Of a stretch of 64,000 nucleotides of DNA, positions 19,284 to 28,186 are shown in pieces. A model generated the notes under the pieces. The model searched no databases and was not told the origin of the DNA. It saw only the letters and a list, made by a program, of their open reading frames with translations. The first letter of the stretch is position 1, and each line of letters opens with the position of its first letter. A program made the position numbers and the translations under genes. The stretch comes from Gordonia neofelifaecis NRRL B-59395 (lineage in GTDB: Bacteria; Actinomycetota; Actinomycetes; Mycobacteriales; Mycobacteriaceae): NCBI RefSeq assembly GCF_000192435.1, contig NZ_AEUD01000005.1, positions 124,001-188,000 of the forward strand, written 5' to 3'.

Positions 19284-20578
19284 GCTTCGGTCTCCTTGAG
19301 GGCGGTGTCGGCGGCGATGGCTTCGTCGACGGACTCGCTGAGCAGCTGCAGTCCGTGAGCGAGGTCTTCGCTGGTCATGGTCAACGGCGGAAGGAGCTTG
19401 ACGACTTCGGAACTCGGTCCGGAGGTCTCGGCGAGGAGGCCCTTGCCGAATGCGATCTCACAGGTGCGGCCGGCCAGTTCGGGGTTCTCGAAGACGAGGC
19501 CCTGGACCATGCCGCGGCCGCGGTGCGACAGTCCGTCGTGGCGACGGCACAGCTCGTCGAAGGACTGCGCGATCTCGATGCCCTTCGCCTTGACCTGGAC
19601 GGTGAGCTTGTCGTCGGACCAGTACTTCTTGAGGGCGGCGGTGGCGGTCACGAAGGCGGGATTGTTGCCGCGGAACGTGCCGTTGTGCTCGCCGGGTTCC
19701 CAGACGTCGAGCTCCGGGCGCATCAGCGTCAGGGCGAGCGGCAGGCCGTAGCCGCCGATCGACTTCGACAACGTGACGATGTCCGGCACGATGCCCGCCT
19801 CCTCGAACGAGAAGAACTCGCCGGTGCGACCGCAGCCCATCTGGACGTCGTCGACGATGAGCAGGATGTCGCGGCGCTTGCAGAGGTCGGCGAGTCCGCG
19901 CAGCCACTCGGCGCGGGCGACGTTGACGCCGCCCTCACCCTGGACGGTCTCCACGATCACGGCGGCGGGCCGGTTGAAGCCCGAGCCGGAGTCGTCCAGG
20001 ACGCGCTCGAACCAGTTGAAGTCCTCGACGACGCCGTCGAAGTAGTTGTCGAACGGCATCGGGGTGGCGTGCACGAGCGGGATGCCCGCGCCGTTGCGCT
20101 TCATGGAGTTGCCGGTGACGGCGAGCGAGCCGAGCGTCATGCCGTGGAAGGCATTGGTGAAGTTGATGATCGCCTCGCGACCGGTCACCTTGCGGGCCAG
20201 CTTGAGGGCGGCCTCGACGGCGTTGGTACCGGTGGGGCCGGGGAACTGGACCTTGTAGTCGAGCCCGCGCGGCTCGAGGATCGTGCTGGCGAATGTCTCG
20301 AGGAATTCGCCCTTGGCGCGCGTCGACATATCCAGTCCGTGAGTGATTCCGTCACGGACGATGTAGTCGAGCAGTGCTTCCTTCAAGACGGGGTTGTTGT
20401 GCCCGTAATTGAGAGCGCCTGCGCCGGCGAAGAAGTCGAGGTAGCGATTTCCGTCGACATCGGTGAGCCAACTGCCCTGAGCAGTGTCGAAGACGGTTGG
20501 CCAATCACGGCAGTAGGAGCGGACTTCGGATTCGTGCTTGGTGAAAGTTCGGTCGTCCAGTGCAGTTTCGATAGTCAT
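19280..20578 (-). CDS. ectB: Diaminobutyrate--2-oxoglutarate transaminase
   Basis: Class III PLP aminotransferase converting aspartate semialdehyde to L-2,4-diaminobutyrate. 432 aa. VDDVQMGCGRTGEFFSFE carries the PLP-contact Asp, and the Schiff-base Lys is in TLSKSIGGYGLP. FPGPTGTNAVEAALKLARK is the usual substrate-site segment. ATG 20578 has GAGGAAA upstream. It starts 33 bases after the ectA stop and overlaps ectC. Confidence 0.96.
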   Translation of the reverse strand: MTIETALDDRTFTKHESEVRSYCRDWPTVFDTAQGSWLTDVDGNRYLDFFAGAGALNYGHNNPVLKEALLDYIVRDGITHGLDMSTRAKGEFLETFASTILEPRGLDYKVQFPGPTGTNAVEAALKLARKVTGREAIINFTNAFHGMTLGSLAVTGNSMKRNGAGIPLVHATPMPFDNYFDGVVEDFNWFERVLDDSGSGFNRPAAVIVETVQGEGGVNVARAEWLRGLADLCKRRDILLIVDDVQMGCGRTGEFFSFEEAGIVPDIVTLSKSIGGYGLPLALTLMRPELDVWEPGEHNGTFRGNNPAFVTATAALKKYWSDDKLTVQVKAKGIEIAQSFDELCRRHDGLSHRGRGMVQGLVFENPELAGRTCEIAFGKGLLAETSGPSSEVVKLLPPLTMTSEDLAHGLQLLSESVDEAIAADTALKETEA

Positions 20579-20611
20579 TGTTCGAGAATTTCCTCGCTGA
20601 TTTTGTCGGCG

Positions 20612-21139
20612 TCACTCGTGAATGTCGGCCGGCGTGAGCAGATATAAGTCCTCGGGCTCGTGTGAGTCCACAAAGAGATCTGCGTTGAAGAACGGCTCAC
20701 GTGCGAAACGCAGGCCGAGTTGTCGGGCAGCTCCTGCGAACAGTCGCTGAGACGCCTGGTTGTCTGGGCTGATCGTGGTGTTGATGGCGACGACACCTGT
20801 CGGTGCACAGTGGGCGAACAATTCGCAGAGCATTCGCTTTGCGATCTGCTTTCCACGCTGCGCGTCGTCGACGGCCACCTGCCACACCATCAGGGTGTCG
20901 GGTTTGGCCGGCCGACGATATCCGGTGACGAAGCCGACGACGTCGCCGTCTACTTCCGCCACGATCGACGTCTCGGAGAAGTCCTGTGACCAGAGAACAT
21001 ATGCATAGGGAGAGTTCACGTCCAACACCCGTGAATCACGGGCGATCTCCCATATTCTCTTTCCGTCACGGGCCCGCGGGCGCCGGAAGGCGACCGTGTC
21101 TCCGGTGTCTGTTTCCGGTGAAGGATCATTCGGGTTCAT
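20612..21139 (-). CDS. ectA: L-2,4-diaminobutyrate acetyltransferase
   Basis: GNAT acetyltransferase making N-gamma-acetyl-diaminobutyrate. 175 aa. The N-terminus has FRRPRARDGKRIWEIARDS, followed by DVNSPYAYVLWSQDFSETSIVAE. The acetyl-CoA loop is VDDAQRGKQIAKRML, and INTTISPDNQASQRLF is the EctA-type C-terminal segment. First gene of ectABC. No good ribosome site precedes ATG 21139; a TAGCCT hexamer ends ten bases upstream on the minus strand. Expression is probably induced by osmotic stress, which is family knowledge rather than visible here. Confidence 0.95.
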   Translation of the reverse strand: MNPNDPSPETDTGDTVAFRRPRARDGKRIWEIARDSRVLDVNSPYAYVLWSQDFSETSIVAEVDGDVVGFVTGYRRPAKPDTLMVWQVAVDDAQRGKQIAKRMLCELFAHCAPTGVVAINTTISPDNQASQRLFAGAARQLGLRFAREPFFNADLFVDSHEPEDLYLLTPADIHE

Positions 21140-21245
21140 GACTTGATCGAGGCTATCGACCGGTCAGATGAAAGTCATGGCAGATCGAATATTGACCGTC
21201 GGGAACCGTGCCTTTGCGCAGTTCAAGCAATCAATGTGGCGTACG

Positions 21246-22157
21246 TCACAGTAACGCAGAACGATCGGGACCGATGACCCGCGCGACGGTGGGCAGAATG
21301 ACCTCGCAGCGGTGGTCGATCTTCAGCGTCGCGAGGTCGTCGCCGCGGGTGCCGCCGCGGTTCACGATCGCGATCGGCTTCCCGGCGGCAGCGGCTCGCC
21401 GCACGAACCTGAGACCGGACATCACGGTCAATGAGGAGCCCGCGACCAGCAGCACGTCCGCGTCGTCGACCAGTGCGAACGCGGTCTCCACGACCGACTT
21501 CTCGACTGTCTCGCCGAAGTAGACGATGTCGGGTTTGAGGGTGCCGCCGCAGACGGTGCAGTCGAGCATCACGAAGTCTCCGATGTCCTCGAGCGCCGCG
21601 TCCGCGTCCGGAGCCACTTCGATGGCCCCGCGCGAGGCGACCCTCGCCGAGTAGCCGGGGTTCGCGATCTCCAGGGCTTCAGCGAGGCGATGGCGGGACA
21701 CCAGCGCGCCACAGTCCAGGCAGCGGACGCGGCCGTACGACCCGTGCAGATCGACGACCGGTGACGAGCCCGCCTTCATGTGCAGCATGTCGACGTTCTG
21801 GGTGATGACACCGGTGACGACGCCGGCGTCCTGCAGCGACCGCAGTGCGCGGTGCGCGGCATTGGGGGCGGCGGCGTCCATGTGGCGCCAGCCGAGATGG
21901 TTCCGCGCCCAGTACCGTCGTCGGCTCTCGGGTGAGGAGAGGAAGGCGTCGATCGTCATCGGCTGCCGTGTGGGGGAGTCGGGGCTGCGGTAGTCCGGAA
22001 TGCCGGAGGGCGTCGACAGCCCGGCCCCCGTGAGGGCCACGACCCTCCGGCCGGCGATGAGTTCGGCGAGCCGCTCTGCGCGTTCGGCGGGATCGGCGTC
22101 GGCGACGGTCGGGGGCGCCGGGGTCCATGCCGTGGTGCGGGTGCGCATGTCGTCCAC
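21246..22157 (-). CDS. NAD-dependent protein deacylase, Sir2 family
   Basis: Removes acyl groups from lysines using NAD. 303 aa (ATG 22157, or 22148). NAD motifs are ALTGAGLSTPSGIPDYR and ITQNVDMLHMKAG; the catalytic His is in DLHGSYG. The zinc-binding Cys are in RCLDCG and DCTVCGG. GTLKPDIVYFGE follows. Extra residues between the two Cys pairs make it longer than the small bacterial CobB. It lies upstream of ectA on the same strand with 106 bases between, so cotranscription is possible but unproven, and it diverges from rsmD. Confidence 0.92.
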   Translation of the reverse strand: MDDMRTRTTAWTPAPPTVADADPAERAERLAELIAGRRVVALTGAGLSTPSGIPDYRSPDSPTRQPMTIDAFLSSPESRRRYWARNHLGWRHMDAAAPNAAHRALRSLQDAGVVTGVITQNVDMLHMKAGSSPVVDLHGSYGRVRCLDCGALVSRHRLAEALEIANPGYSARVASRGAIEVAPDADAALEDIGDFVMLDCTVCGGTLKPDIVYFGETVEKSVVETAFALVDDADVLLVAGSSLTVMSGLRFVRRAAAAGKPIAIVNRGGTRGDDLATLKIDHRCEVILPTVARVIGPDRSALL

Positions 22158-22215
22158 GCTACTGCGGAGCGCAAGCCGGTCGGGGGCGCCGGCGATCCAC
22201 TATCATGGGGAGAAT

Positions 22216-22761
22216 ATGACCAGAATCATCGCCGGTGAATTCCGCGGCCGCCGGCTCGCGGTTCCGGCCGACACCACTCGTCCCACGTCCGACCGAGTCC
22301 GCGAGGCAGTGTTCTCCATGCTCGGCTCACGGATGGATCTCTCCGAGGCCAGGGTGCTGGACCTCTACGCAGGCACCGGTGCGCTCGGCATCGAAGCGGT
22401 CTCGCGCGGCGCGGCATCGGCCGTGCTCGTGGAGGCCGACCGTCGGGCGGCGGGGGTTCTCCGCGACAACGTCGCGGTGTGCGGCGCCGCGGCGCAGGTC
22501 CGCATCGTCAATCGCAGCGTCGAGTCCTTCCTCGCCGCGCCGACGGGCACGTTCGATCTGATCTTCCTCGATCCGCCGTACGACATCTCGACCGACGAGG
22601 TGAACCGTGCGATCGCGGGATGTGCGGCGGTGCTGGCCGAGGGCGGCTGGATCCTCGTCGAACGCGGACGTCGCAGCGACGACGTCGCCTGGCCGGAGGG
22701 GATCGACGAGGTGGCGGCCAAGAAGTACGGCGACACCGTCGTCGTCCTCGGCAGCCGCTGA
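22216..22761 (+). CDS. rsmD: 16S rRNA m2G966 methyltransferase RsmD
   Basis: SAM-dependent methyltransferase acting on the small-subunit rRNA. 181 aa from ATG 22216 (MTRIIAGEFRGRRLAVP) with GGGGAGA upstream; the longer open frame is chance. VLDLYAGTGALGIEAVSRG is the SAM motif and LDPPYD the catalytic NPPY-type motif. The rsmD-coaD pairing is conserved in actinobacteria. Confidence 0.93.
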   Translation: MTRIIAGEFRGRRLAVPADTTRPTSDRVREAVFSMLGSRMDLSEARVLDLYAGTGALGIEAVSRGAASAVLVEADRRAAGVLRDNVAVCGAAAQVRIVNRSVESFLAAPTGTFDLIFLDPPYDISTDEVNRAIAGCAAVLAEGGWILVERGRRSDDVAWPEGIDEVAAKKYGDTVVVLGSR

Positions 22762-22784
22762 CCGTCGATCCGATCCCGGTCGCG

Positions 22785-22798
22785 TAGATTCGGCACAC
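22785..22798 (+). promoter_or_regulatory. -10 box upstream of coaD
   Basis: TAGATT at 22785-22790, eight bases before ATG 22799, with no ribosome site. Suggests a near-leaderless promoter inside the rsmD-coaD pair. Confidence 0.5.
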
Positions 22799-23287
22799 AT
22801 GACTGCTGCTGTGTGTCCCGGCTCGTACGACCCGTTCACCCTCGGCCACCGCTACGTGGTGGAGCGGACCGCCGCGCGTTTCGATCGCGTGGTCGTGGCC
22901 GTGGTCGTGAACCCCAACAAGCAGGGGATGTTCAGCGTCGACGAGCGGATCGCGCTGATCGAAGAGGACTGCGCCGACCTCCCGAATGTCGAGGTGCGCA
23001 GCTGGACGGGTCTGGTGGTCGACCTCCTCGTGGAGGAGGGCGCCGACACCATGGTGAAGGGCCTGCGGTCGGAGACGGACTTCGCGTACGAGCTGCCGAT
23101 GGCGCAGATGAACCGTGAGCTCACCGGCTGTGAGACCTTCTTCATGCTGACCGACCCGCGCTTCGCGCACGTCTCGAGCTCTCTGGTCAAGGAAGTCGCC
23201 AAGCTCGGCGGCGACGTCACTCCCTATCTGTCGGCGCATATCCATTCGGCGTTGACCGATCGGATCGCCGGGACTCGGACGGCCTGA
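22799..23287 (+). CDS. coaD: Phosphopantetheine adenylyltransferase
   Basis: Fourth step of coenzyme A synthesis. 162 aa, normal length. The nucleotidyltransferase motif TLGH lies at residues 14-17 (SYDPFTLGHRY). The second motif is HVSSSLVKEV (ISSTxxR-like). VKGLRSETDFAYELPMAQMN forms the substrate pocket and oligomer interface. Start chosen from the homologous N-terminus MTAAVCPGSYDP. Confidence 0.96.
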   Translation: MTAAVCPGSYDPFTLGHRYVVERTAARFDRVVVAVVVNPNKQGMFSVDERIALIEEDCADLPNVEVRSWTGLVVDLLVEEGADTMVKGLRSETDFAYELPMAQMNRELTGCETFFMLTDPRFAHVSSSLVKEVAKLGGDVTPYLSAHIHSALTDRIAGTRTA

Positions 23288-23422
23288 CTCACGGTTCGCC
23301 GGCATTTGTGCTGGCGACACGCCCAGACCGCCTCCTGCGGCACAGCCGCAACATTCGGCACAATGGCCTCAGTGATACCAAGAGGCCGCCGAACCGAAGG
23401 CTGTGCCGGATCGGAGTGAATC

Positions 23423-24214
23423 GTGTACCGCGTATTTGAAGCGCTCGACGAGCTGGTCGCGATCGTCGAAGAGGCGCGCACCGTGCCGATGACGGCAGGA
23501 TGCGTCGTCCCGCGAGGCGATGTGCTGGAGCTGCTCGACGACCTCCGCGACGCGCTGCCCGGCGAACTGGACGACGCCCAGGACGTCCTCGACGAGCGAG
23601 ACACGCTCGTCACCAACGCCCGCGAGCAGTCGGACCGGATGATCACCGGTGCGGAGAACGACTCCGAATCGATGCTCGCCCACGCCCGTGCGGAAGCCGA
23701 CCGGATCCTGGCCGAGGCCAAGTCCCGCGCCGACCGCATGCTCGACGAGGCCAACGGCAACGCGCAGGCCATCGTCGGGGACGCGAACGACGAGGCCAAG
23801 CGGCTCGAGCACAGTGCCGCCCGCGAGTACGAGGCGGTGACCGGCCGTGCGCGCGCCGAGGCCGGGCGCGTGGTCGAGGCGGGCAACGCCAGCTACCACA
23901 AGTCGGTCGCCGACGGCATCGCCGAACAGCAGCGGCTGGTCTCGGAGTCCGAGGTGGTCGGTGCCGCCAAGCAGGAGGCCGAGCGCATCGTCGACGCCGC
24001 CCACGCGGAGTCCGATCGCCTGCGCGGAGACTGCGACATCTACGTCGACGACAAGCTCGCCGACTTCGAGGAGATCCTCACCGGAACCCTGCGCTCGGTG
24101 AACCGCGGCCGTCAGCAGCTGCGGACCGGTGCCGGGACCCACGACTACGTCGAGTACCCGCACGGCGTCGACGACGGTGGTCAGCAGTCCGGTCCGGCGC
24201 AGATGGCGGGCTGA
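23423..24214 (+). CDS. sepIVA: DivIVA-like coiled-coil protein SepIVA
   Basis: 263 aa from GTG 23423 (MYRVFEALDELVAIVEEAR) preceded by CGGAGTG. Mostly Ala/Glu/Asp/Arg coiled coil from about 40 to 230 (DRILAEAKSRADRMLDEANG). The short N-terminal DivIVA-type segment and the position before DUF177-rnc match mycobacterial SepIVA, an essential septum-associated protein linked to the intracellular membrane domain. The role is inferred from family and synteny. Here it sits directly after coaD, whereas in M. tuberculosis these two genes are farther apart. Confidence 0.82.
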   Translation: MYRVFEALDELVAIVEEARTVPMTAGCVVPRGDVLELLDDLRDALPGELDDAQDVLDERDTLVTNAREQSDRMITGAENDSESMLAHARAEADRILAEAKSRADRMLDEANGNAQAIVGDANDEAKRLEHSAAREYEAVTGRARAEAGRVVEAGNASYHKSVADGIAEQQRLVSESEVVGAAKQEAERIVDAAHAESDRLRGDCDIYVDDKLADFEEILTGTLRSVNRGRQQLRTGAGTHDYVEYPHGVDDGGQQSGPAQMAG

Positions 24215-24248
24215 CCGCCTGGACTTCGTCCTGGTCGTAGGGACTGAG

Positions 24249-24261
24249 TAACATCACACGA
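24249..24261 (+). promoter_or_regulatory. -10 box for leaderless DUF177 transcript
   Basis: TAACAT at 24249-24254 and seven bases to GTG 24262. No Shine-Dalgarno sequence. Confidence 0.55.
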
Positions 24262-24822
24262 GTGACTGATTCTGGATTCGTGATCGACGTCCGGTCGGTG
24301 CCCCGTCGTGCCGGTTCGATGATCGAGAAGGCATGGACGCTGCAGACGCCCGAACGCATCGGCGCCGAGATGATCGGCATTCCCGCCGGTGCGGACGTCG
24401 AGTTCGATCTTCGTCTGGAGTCGGTGAACGAGGGCGTGCTGGTGACCGGGACGGTCTCGGCCGTCGCGGACGGTCAGTGCAGCCGCTGCCTCGACCCGTT
24501 GTCGCAGGACGTCTCGGTGTATCTGACCGAGCTCTTCGCCTACCCCGACAGCGAGACCGATCGGACCGCGGAAGAGGACGAGGAGGTCGAGCGCATCATC
24601 GATGAGCGGATCGATCTCGAGCAGCTCGTGATCGACGCGATCGCCACCGACCTGCCGCTGTCGCCACTGTGCACGCCCGACTGCCCGGGCCTGTGCTCGG
24701 TCTGCGGCGTCAAGCTCGCCGACGAGCCCGGCCACGGACACGACATCATCGACCCGCGTTGGGCCAAGCTCGCCGACAAGCTCGACCCGGAGGCGGGAGA
24801 CTCGGCGGGCGGCGACAAGTGA
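24262..24822 (+). CDS. DUF177 / YceD family protein
   Basis: 186 aa. Two Cys pairs are visible: QCSRCLDPL near residue 74-77 and the C-terminal [13 protein letters not shown], both typical of DUF177. The middle is acidic ([21 protein letters not shown]). In many bacteria this gene precedes rpmF and is linked to 23S rRNA accumulation; rpmF is absent here and rnc follows with a four-base overlap. Exact function in actinobacteria is not settled. Confidence 0.87.
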   Translation: MTDSGFVIDVRSVPRRAGSMIEKAWTLQTPERIGAEMIGIPAGADVEFDLRLESVNEGVLVTGTVSAVADGQCSRCLDPLSQDVSVYLTELFAYPDSETDRTAEEDEEVERIIDERIDLEQLVIDAIATDLPLSPLCTPDCPGLCSVCGVKLADEPGHGHDIIDPRWAKLADKLDPEAGDSAGGDK

Positions 24823-25523
24823 CGAAACGTCCCGACTCCGCCCTGCTGACCGACGTCCTCGGCGTCACCATCGACGACGAATTGCTCACGCTGGCGTTGA
24901 CGCACCGCTCGTACGCGTACGAGAACGGCGGACTGCCGACCAACGAACGCCTCGAGTTCCTCGGCGACGCGGTGCTCGGCGTGGTCGTGACCGAGCGCCT
25001 GTACGTCGGATTCCCCGACCGTCCCGAGGGCGAACTCGCCAAGATCCGGGCGAGCGTGGTCAACATGCACGCGCTCGCGGACGTCGCGCGAGGGCTCGGC
25101 GAGGGCGGACTCGGCGCCCACCTGCGACTCGGGCGCGGAGAAGAGCTGACCGGCGGTCGTGACAAGGCGTCGATCCTGGCGGACGGACTCGAATCGCTCT
25201 TCGGCGCGATCTTCCTCGACCACGGGATCGAGGTCGCCAAGACGGTCATCATGAATCTGTTCGAGCCGATCATCGTCCGCTCGGGACGGCTCGGTGCCGG
25301 GCTGGACTGGAAGACCTCGCTGCAGGAGCTGTCGGCCGAGCGCAGCCTCGGTCAGCCGCAGTACCAGATCAGCTCGACAGGGCCCGATCACAACAAGGAG
25401 TTCACCGCGGTCGCCGTCGTCGGTGGCGACGAGCTCGGCGCGGGTACCGGGAAGACCAAGAAGGAAGCCGAGCAGAGAGCGGCGGAGCTGGCCTGGAAGG
25501 CCCTCGAGGAACAGTCGCGTTGA
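24819..25523 (+). CDS. rnc: Ribonuclease III
   Basis: Double-strand RNA endonuclease for rRNA processing. 234 aa from GTG 24819, which overlaps the upstream TGA (GTGA). The signature [13 protein letters not shown] starts at residue 42, with metal-binding Glu46 and Asp50; the second acidic pair lies in [13 protein letters not shown]. The C-terminal dsRNA-binding domain runs from about 160 ([21 protein letters not shown]). mutM follows after 42 bases. Confidence 0.96.
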   Translation: MTKRPDSALLTDVLGVTIDDELLTLALTHRSYAYENGGLPTNERLEFLGDAVLGVVVTERLYVGFPDRPEGELAKIRASVVNMHALADVARGLGEGGLGAHLRLGRGEELTGGRDKASILADGLESLFGAIFLDHGIEVAKTVIMNLFEPIIVRSGRLGAGLDWKTSLQELSAERSLGQPQYQISSTGPDHNKEFTAVAVVGGDELGAGTGKTKKEAEQRAAELAWKALEEQSR

Positions 25524-25565
25524 CGTCGAGTCTGCCGTTCGGGCTTCGCTCGCGAGGCGGTGGTC

Positions 25566-26447
25566 GTGCCTGAGCTTCCCGAAGTCGAGACGATTCGCCT
25601 CGGTCTGTCCGCGCATCTGAGCGGCCGGTCTGTCCGCGACGTCGAAGTGCTGCATCCGCGCGCTGCGCGCCGTCACGTCGGCGGCCCGATAGATTTGTCG
25701 AATCGACTGCGCGGCAAGCGATTCGAGGGTGCCGAGCGGCGCGGAAAGTACATGTGGCTGCTGGCGTCCGACAGTGCGGACGAGGTCGCGGTCGTGGTCC
25801 ACCTCGGTATGAGCGGCCAGATGCTCATCGCCGAGCAGGGCGCCGAGGATCCCGTCCATCTGCGGATCCGGGTGCCACTCGACGACGGCCACGAACTCCG
25901 CTTCGTCGACCAGCGGACCTTCGGCGGCTGGCATCTGGACGACCTCGTCGACACCGGTCCGCGCAGGCTGCCCGAGTCGGTGGCGCACATCGCGCCCGAC
26001 CCGTTCGAGGACGCCTTCGACCGCGGCGCCGTCATCGACTCGTTGCGACGCCGCGACACCGAGATCAAGCGCGCGATCCTCGACCAGACGGTGATCTCCG
26101 GGGTAGGCAACATCTACGCCGACGAGTCGCTGTGGCGCGCCGAACTGCACGGCCGGCGACGCACGCGAGGCATCCCGCGCGCCCGGCTGGGCGATCTCGT
26201 CGATCACGCCACCCAGGTGATGGGGGAGGCGATCAAGGTCGGCGGCACGTCGTTCGACGACCTGTACGTGAACGTGAACGGGCAGTCGGGATATTTCGAA
26301 CGATCGTTGAACGCCTATGGGCGCGAAGGACTTCTGTGCCGCCGCTGCGAGACGCCGATGGTGCGCGAGGCGTTCATGAACCGGAGCTCGTTCTTCTGTC
26401 CGACGTGTCAGCGGGTGCCGCGGGTGAGGCGCGTGACGAACGTCTGA
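25566..26447 (+). CDS. mutM: Formamidopyrimidine-DNA glycosylase
   Basis: Bifunctional glycosylase/AP lyase removing 8-oxoguanine. The start is fixed by chemistry: the nucleophile must be Pro2, so GTG 25566 (M-PELPEVETIRLGL) is correct rather than the GTG at 25560. 293 aa. Catalytic Glu3, KYMWLL, TFGGWHLDD and ISGVGNIYADESLW are present. The zinc finger is CRRCETPMV with FFCPTC. A frameshifted partial second copy lies 1.5 kb downstream, beyond a sulfatase gene. Confidence 0.96.
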   Translation: MPELPEVETIRLGLSAHLSGRSVRDVEVLHPRAARRHVGGPIDLSNRLRGKRFEGAERRGKYMWLLASDSADEVAVVVHLGMSGQMLIAEQGAEDPVHLRIRVPLDDGHELRFVDQRTFGGWHLDDLVDTGPRRLPESVAHIAPDPFEDAFDRGAVIDSLRRRDTEIKRAILDQTVISGVGNIYADESLWRAELHGRRRTRGIPRARLGDLVDHATQVMGEAIKVGGTSFDDLYVNVNGQSGYFERSLNAYGREGLLCRRCETPMVREAFMNRSSFFCPTCQRVPRVRRVTNV

Positions 26448-26550
26448 GGGCTTCGCCGTCTGTCGCTTCGCCAGTACTTGACAACTCTGTTGGGAGACGA
26501 ATCCGGCCGCTATCTTTGACATCGATAACGAAGTCGAAGGGAGTGCAACT

Positions 26551-27918
26551 GTGAGCACGCGTCCGAACATCCTCTTCTTCCACGTCGACAACCTCGGGTT
26601 CGGCGAGCTCAGCTGCTACAGCGGAGGCCCGCTGCGCGGCGCCTGGACGAGGCGCATCGACGACTTCGCCGCGCGCGGATTCCGCATGACCAATTACGCG
26701 CCGGAAGCGCAGTGCACCCCCACCCGATCGGCTCTGATGACCGGCCGGTACTCCATCCGCTCCGGGACGCACAGCGTTCCGCTCGGAGCGCCCGACGGAT
26801 GGGGACTGGTCGGCTGGGAGCGCACTCTCGGCGATGTGCTCTCGGAGGCCGGCTACGACTGCGCCGTGTACGGCAAGTGGCATGTCGGCGAGGGGGCGGG
26901 TCGATGGCCGACTGACAAGGGATTCCGCGAGTGGTACGGCCCCGCCCGCACCTACGACGAGGCCCTGTGGCCGGACGACCCCTGGTACGACCCGGCGCGC
27001 GATCCGGTCTCACGAATGCTGGAGAGCAGGCAGGGTGACGCCGACGTCACCGAGGGCGTGCAATTGACTCTTGACGTGCGACGAGACGTCGACAGCGACT
27101 ACCTCGACCGCGCGGAGCAGTTCATGCGGGCATCAGTCGAGGACGACAGGCCGTTCTTCGTCTACTTCAACCACTCGCTCATGCACATGCCGGTGGTCGC
27201 GCGCGAGGAGTTCAAGGGCGTATCCGGCCACGGCGAATGGTCCGACGCGCTGCTCGAACTCGACGCCGACTTCGGTCGCCTCGTCGACCTCATCGCAGAC
27301 CTGGGCATCACCGAGGACACGCTCATCGTCTTCGCCGGGGACAACGGTCCGGAGGAGGTGCTCACATGGAGAGGAACTCCGGGGTTCTTCGAGGGTTCCT
27401 ACTTCGCCGGCGGGGAGGGGAATCTGCGCACCCCATGCATCGTGCAGTGGCCGGGACATGTCGCCGAGGGCGTCGTCAGCGACGAGATCATGCACGTCAC
27501 CGACTGGTTCGCCAGCCTGATCTCCGCGGCCGGAGCGCAGCTACCGGACGACCGGGTCGTCGACGGCATCGACCAGTCGGACTGGCTCGCCGGTCGTCAG
27601 GAGGAGTCGGCCCGCGAAGGCTTCCCCTATTGGATGGGCGAGAGGCTCTACGGGGTCAAATGGAAGAACTTCAAGCTCGCCCTCGTCGCCCAGCGGTACG
27701 CGAACGATCCGCCGGCCGAGCTCAGCTCACCGCACCTGATCAACCTGATCACCGATCCGCAGGAGCGCGAGCCGATCGACGTGCAGCACCTGCACAGCTG
27801 GACGGTGTCGCACTTCAACCGCATTCTCAGTGACTTCCGGGAATCGGTGGTGCGCGAACCACTGATCCCCGCCGGTGCACCGCTCGACCACGTGCCGCAT
27901 CCGACACGAGACACCTGA
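26551..27918 (+). CDS. Type I arylsulfatase-like sulfatase
   Basis: 455 aa from GTG 26551 with AAGGGAG upstream. Hydrolyses sulfate esters using formylglycine. The modification motif is CTPTRSALMTGR with Cys55 and Arg59. VDN at 12-14 replaces the commoner metal-site DD; GKWHVGE, HSLMHMP and FAGDNGPEE supply the remaining catalytic residues. No signal peptide, so the enzyme is likely cytoplasmic. No formylglycine-generating enzyme is seen nearby. It interrupts the conserved mutM/osmC-like neighbourhood and has a decayed mutM copy on its far side, suggesting acquisition. Substrate unknown; a phosphonate hydrolase of the same superfamily is less likely. Confidence 0.88.
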   Translation: MSTRPNILFFHVDNLGFGELSCYSGGPLRGAWTRRIDDFAARGFRMTNYAPEAQCTPTRSALMTGRYSIRSGTHSVPLGAPDGWGLVGWERTLGDVLSEAGYDCAVYGKWHVGEGAGRWPTDKGFREWYGPARTYDEALWPDDPWYDPARDPVSRMLESRQGDADVTEGVQLTLDVRRDVDSDYLDRAEQFMRASVEDDRPFFVYFNHSLMHMPVVAREEFKGVSGHGEWSDALLELDADFGRLVDLIADLGITEDTLIVFAGDNGPEEVLTWRGTPGFFEGSYFAGGEGNLRTPCIVQWPGHVAEGVVSDEIMHVTDWFASLISAAGAQLPDDRVVDGIDQSDWLAGRQEESAREGFPYWMGERLYGVKWKNFKLALVAQRYANDPPAELSSPHLINLITDPQEREPIDVQHLHSWTVSHFNRILSDFRESVVREPLIPAGAPLDHVPHPTRDT

Positions 27919-27920
27919 GG

Positions 27921-27945
27921 TTACTCGGCGGTCGTCGGGTCGATG
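27921..27945 (+). repeat. 25-base direct repeat, left copy
   Basis: Identical to 28722-28746, the last codons and stop of the DUF4242 gene read on the other strand. It begins two bases after the sulfatase stop and is fused directly to the decayed mutM copy, so it marks a recombination junction. Confidence 0.85.
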
Positions 27946-28186
27946 GACGACGATCACGAGCTCCGCTTCGTCGATCAGCGGACGTTCGGCGGCTGGCATC
28001 TGGACGACCTCGTCGACACCGGCCCGCGTCGGCTGCCCGGGTCGGTGGCGCACATCGCGCCCGATCCGTTCGAAGTCGCCTTCTACCGCGACGCCGTCTT
28101 TTGACTCGTTGCGACGCCGCGACGCCGAGATCAAGCGCGCGATCCTCGATCAGACGCTGCCGCGGGTGAGACGTCAGCCTCGTTGA
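27946..28186 (+). pseudogene. Decayed second copy of mutM
   Basis: 27946-28156 aligns with 25881-26090 of mutM with about 20 substitutions and one inserted base (GTCTTTTGA for GTCATCGA), which creates a stop. Encoded remnants include ELRFVDQRTFGGWHLDDL. After 28157 the sequence jumps to a match of the extreme mutM 3' end (LPRVRRQPR against VPRVRRVTNV), so about 320 bases were deleted, including the zinc finger. The 5' third is missing. No function expected. It is a remnant of duplication, or of import from a relative followed by decay. Confidence 0.85.

Noticed and set aside
26471-26550. TTGACA and TATCTT before the sulfatase as a promoter
   Set aside because: The spacing between them is about 27 bases, too long for a standard sigma-70-type promoter.
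27219-27520. Possible second coding frame inside the sulfatase gene
   Set aside because: Low-complexity Arg/Thr/Ser shadow of the main frame.
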